Both the position numbers and the translations under genes were made by a program. From NCBI GenBank assembly GCA_028290685.1, contig JAQGJI010000098.1:1-6139 (forward strand): a DNA stretch of 6,139 nt, given 5' to 3'. This document shows positions 4,913-6,139 of the stretch, piece by piece (position 1 is the stretch's first letter; each line of letters opens with the position of its first letter). The notes under the pieces are model-generated. The model saw nothing but the letters and a program-made list of their open reading frames with translations. It was not told where the DNA came from and searched no databases. This DNA comes from Devosia sp. GTDB lineage: Bacteria; Pseudomonadota; Alphaproteobacteria; Rhizobiales; Devosiaceae.

Positions 4913-6139
4913 TTAGGCGCGGCGGCGCCCGGCGTCGATTGCAGCACCGCGTTTTTGCCCAAACATCCTCAGCAAATTCGTTGTCGCCTCGAAGGATGTG
5001 GGCCGGGCAAACAGAAAGCCTTGGCCCAGATTGCACCCCAGGCCTGAAAGTGCCTCCGACTGGGCAACACATTCAATCCCCTCGGCAACCACCTTCATGT
5101 TGAGCTTGCGGGCAATGTCGATGATGGCACCCACGATCACGTCGCTGGCCCTGTCATGGCCCAGCCGGCCCACAAACGATTTGTCGATCTTGATGACGTC
5201 CACAGGAAAGCTCAGCAAATGGGTGAGCGAGGCAAAGCCGGTGCCGAAATCATCCAGGGCAACCAGCAGGCCGCGCTGGCGCAGGGCACCGACGGCCTTG
5301 GGCACGCGCTGGTCGATGCCGTTCATGTACACGGCCTCGTTGACCTCGAGAATTATATGCTTGAGCGGCACCCCAGCGCGCTCGAAGGTGTCCACGATCC
5401 GCTCCTCCAGATCGCCCCGCAGGAAGTCGCCAGTGGTCACATTGATCCCGACATGCTGGAAATCGATGCCCAGATCGAGCCAGGAGCGGATATCGCTGGC
5501 GATCTGGGTCAGCATGTGCCCCGTCATCTGGTAGGCGATGCGCGGATCGGACAGGCCGGTATGGAACTCGCTCGCCGAGGCGATGCGGCCATCGGGCAGG
5601 CGCATGCGCGCCAGGGCTTCAAGCCCCACGACCTCGGAATTGTCGAGGCGCACGATGGGCTGATAGTGCGCCAGAATGCGTTTTTCCAGCATGGCCTGAT
5701 CGAGGCTGCGCACCATGTGGACCCGCTCCAGCATGGAGGTGCGCAGATCGGGCGAGAAACGCACATAGCCGCCGCGGCGCACTTCCTTGGCGTGGTAAAG
5801 CGCGAAGTCGGCGTTCTGACAGAGCGAGGCGCCATCGGCACCGTCGGCCCCGAACAAGGCGCCGCCGATGGTGATATGGGGATCAAGGGTTTGATCGCCT
5901 GCCTGGATGAGGCCGCGCACGGCGGCCAGCATGGCAGCGGCGACAACGCCCAGGGTTGCTGCGTCGGCGCAATCGGCCACCAGCACGGCGAATTCGTCGC
6001 CGCCCAGGCGGCAGGCAGTCAGGCGCGGGTCGCTGCCCGCGATACGATCGGCTATGGTTCGGATGAGCCTGTCGCCAAAGGCATGCCCAACGGTATCGTT
6101 GACGATCTTGAGGTGATCGATATCGACCAGCAACAGGCC
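4913..6139 (-). CDS. GGDEF-EAL cyclic-di-GMP turnover protein, N-terminus outside window
   Basis: The visible 408 residues (numbered from the window edge) enter within the GGDEF domain and run to a TAA stop. The GGDEF domain shows DIDHLKIVND (metal Asp at about residue 6) and an intact signature GGDEF at 46-50. The RxxD inhibitory site normally found just before the signature is replaced by DPRL (37-40). The EAL domain (about 150-395) has the full set expected of an active phosphodiesterase: E174 in the EAL motif, N233, E265 and E268, D296-D297 in DDFGTG, K317, E353 and E356 in AEGIE, and Q373. The usual TE of the ELTE motif is NE here. This suggests cleavage of cyclic di-GMP, with a GGDEF domain that may be active or may act as a GTP sensor. 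The protein is cytoplasmic in this part; any sensor or membrane domain is in the missing N-terminus. The start codon is not in the window: the frame is still open at 6139. Confidence 0.93.
   Translation of the reverse strand, partial: GLLLVDIDHLKIVNDTVGHAFGDRLIRTIADRIAGSDPRLTACRLGGDEFAVLVADCADAATLGVVAAAMLAAVRGLIQAGDQTLDPHITIGGALFGADGADGASLCQNADFALYHAKEVRRGGYVRFSPDLRTSMLERVHMVRSLDQAMLEKRILAHYQPIVRLDNSEVVGLEALARMRLPDGRIASASEFHTGLSDPRIAYQMTGHMLTQIASDIRSWLDLGIDFQHVGINVTTGDFLRGDLEERIVDTFERAGVPLKHIILEVNEAVYMNGIDQRVPKAVGALRQRGLLVALDDFGTGFASLTHLLSFPVDVIKIDKSFVGRLGHDRASDVIVGAIIDIARKLNMKVVAEGIECVAQSEALSGLGCNLGQGFLFARPTSFEATTNLLRMFGQKRGAAIDAGRRRA

Noticed and set aside
3841..5103. Open frame of 420 codons on the plus strand opposite tctC and the leader
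   Set aside because: It mirrors tctC codons, runs across the intergenic leader into the antisense of the EAL gene, and has low-complexity content without recognisable motifs or a proper start region.

Overview
The window is a GC-rich stretch (roughly 60 percent by eye) of what looks like an ordinary chromosome of an alphaproteobacterium, most likely from the Hyphomicrobiales and perhaps close to Devosia or Pelagibacterium. The basis is the style of the EAL domain, the TctC/TctB/TctA proteins, the codon use, and a dispersed palindrome of a type common in alphaproteobacterial genomes. The genus is inference. No insertion sequence, phage gene, CRISPR array, tRNA or rRNA is visible.

Layout. Positions 1-383 (minus) hold the N-terminal part of a CAP/SCP-domain (YkwD-like) lipoprotein with a twin-arginine-type signal and a lipobox. 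The gene runs off the left edge. Just upstream, at 391-1242 (minus), is an APH(6)/hydroxyurea-type small-molecule kinase, with a plausible promoter at 1297-1324. The two genes are 7 bases apart and probably co-transcribed. The only convincing plus-strand gene encodes a 56-residue single-pass membrane protein at 1457-1627. It diverges from the kinase and has a good ribosome binding site. Positions 1628-1791 lie between converging genes and carry two hairpins; the second is the dispersed palindrome.

Positions 1792-4782 (minus) are a complete tripartite tricarboxylate transporter operon in the order tctC-tctB-tctA: a periplasmic binding protein, a small membrane subunit and a large membrane subunit. 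tctC and tctB overlap by 4 bases, and tctB and tctA are 16 bases apart. No TctDE two-component system or other regulator is present here. The 130-base leader (4783-4912) holds a candidate promoter, two inverted repeats that could be operators, and a strong Shine-Dalgarno sequence before tctC.

From 4913 to the right edge (minus) is the C-terminal part of a GGDEF-EAL protein of cyclic-di-GMP turnover. Its N-terminus, and so any sensor domain, lies outside the window. The EAL catalytic residues are present and the GGDEF signature is intact, but the RxxD inhibitory site is not there.

I found no convincing new multi-gene system. The points most worth a second look are the palindromes in the tct control region, the small membrane protein, and the pairing of an APH(6)-type kinase with an exported CAP lipoprotein.
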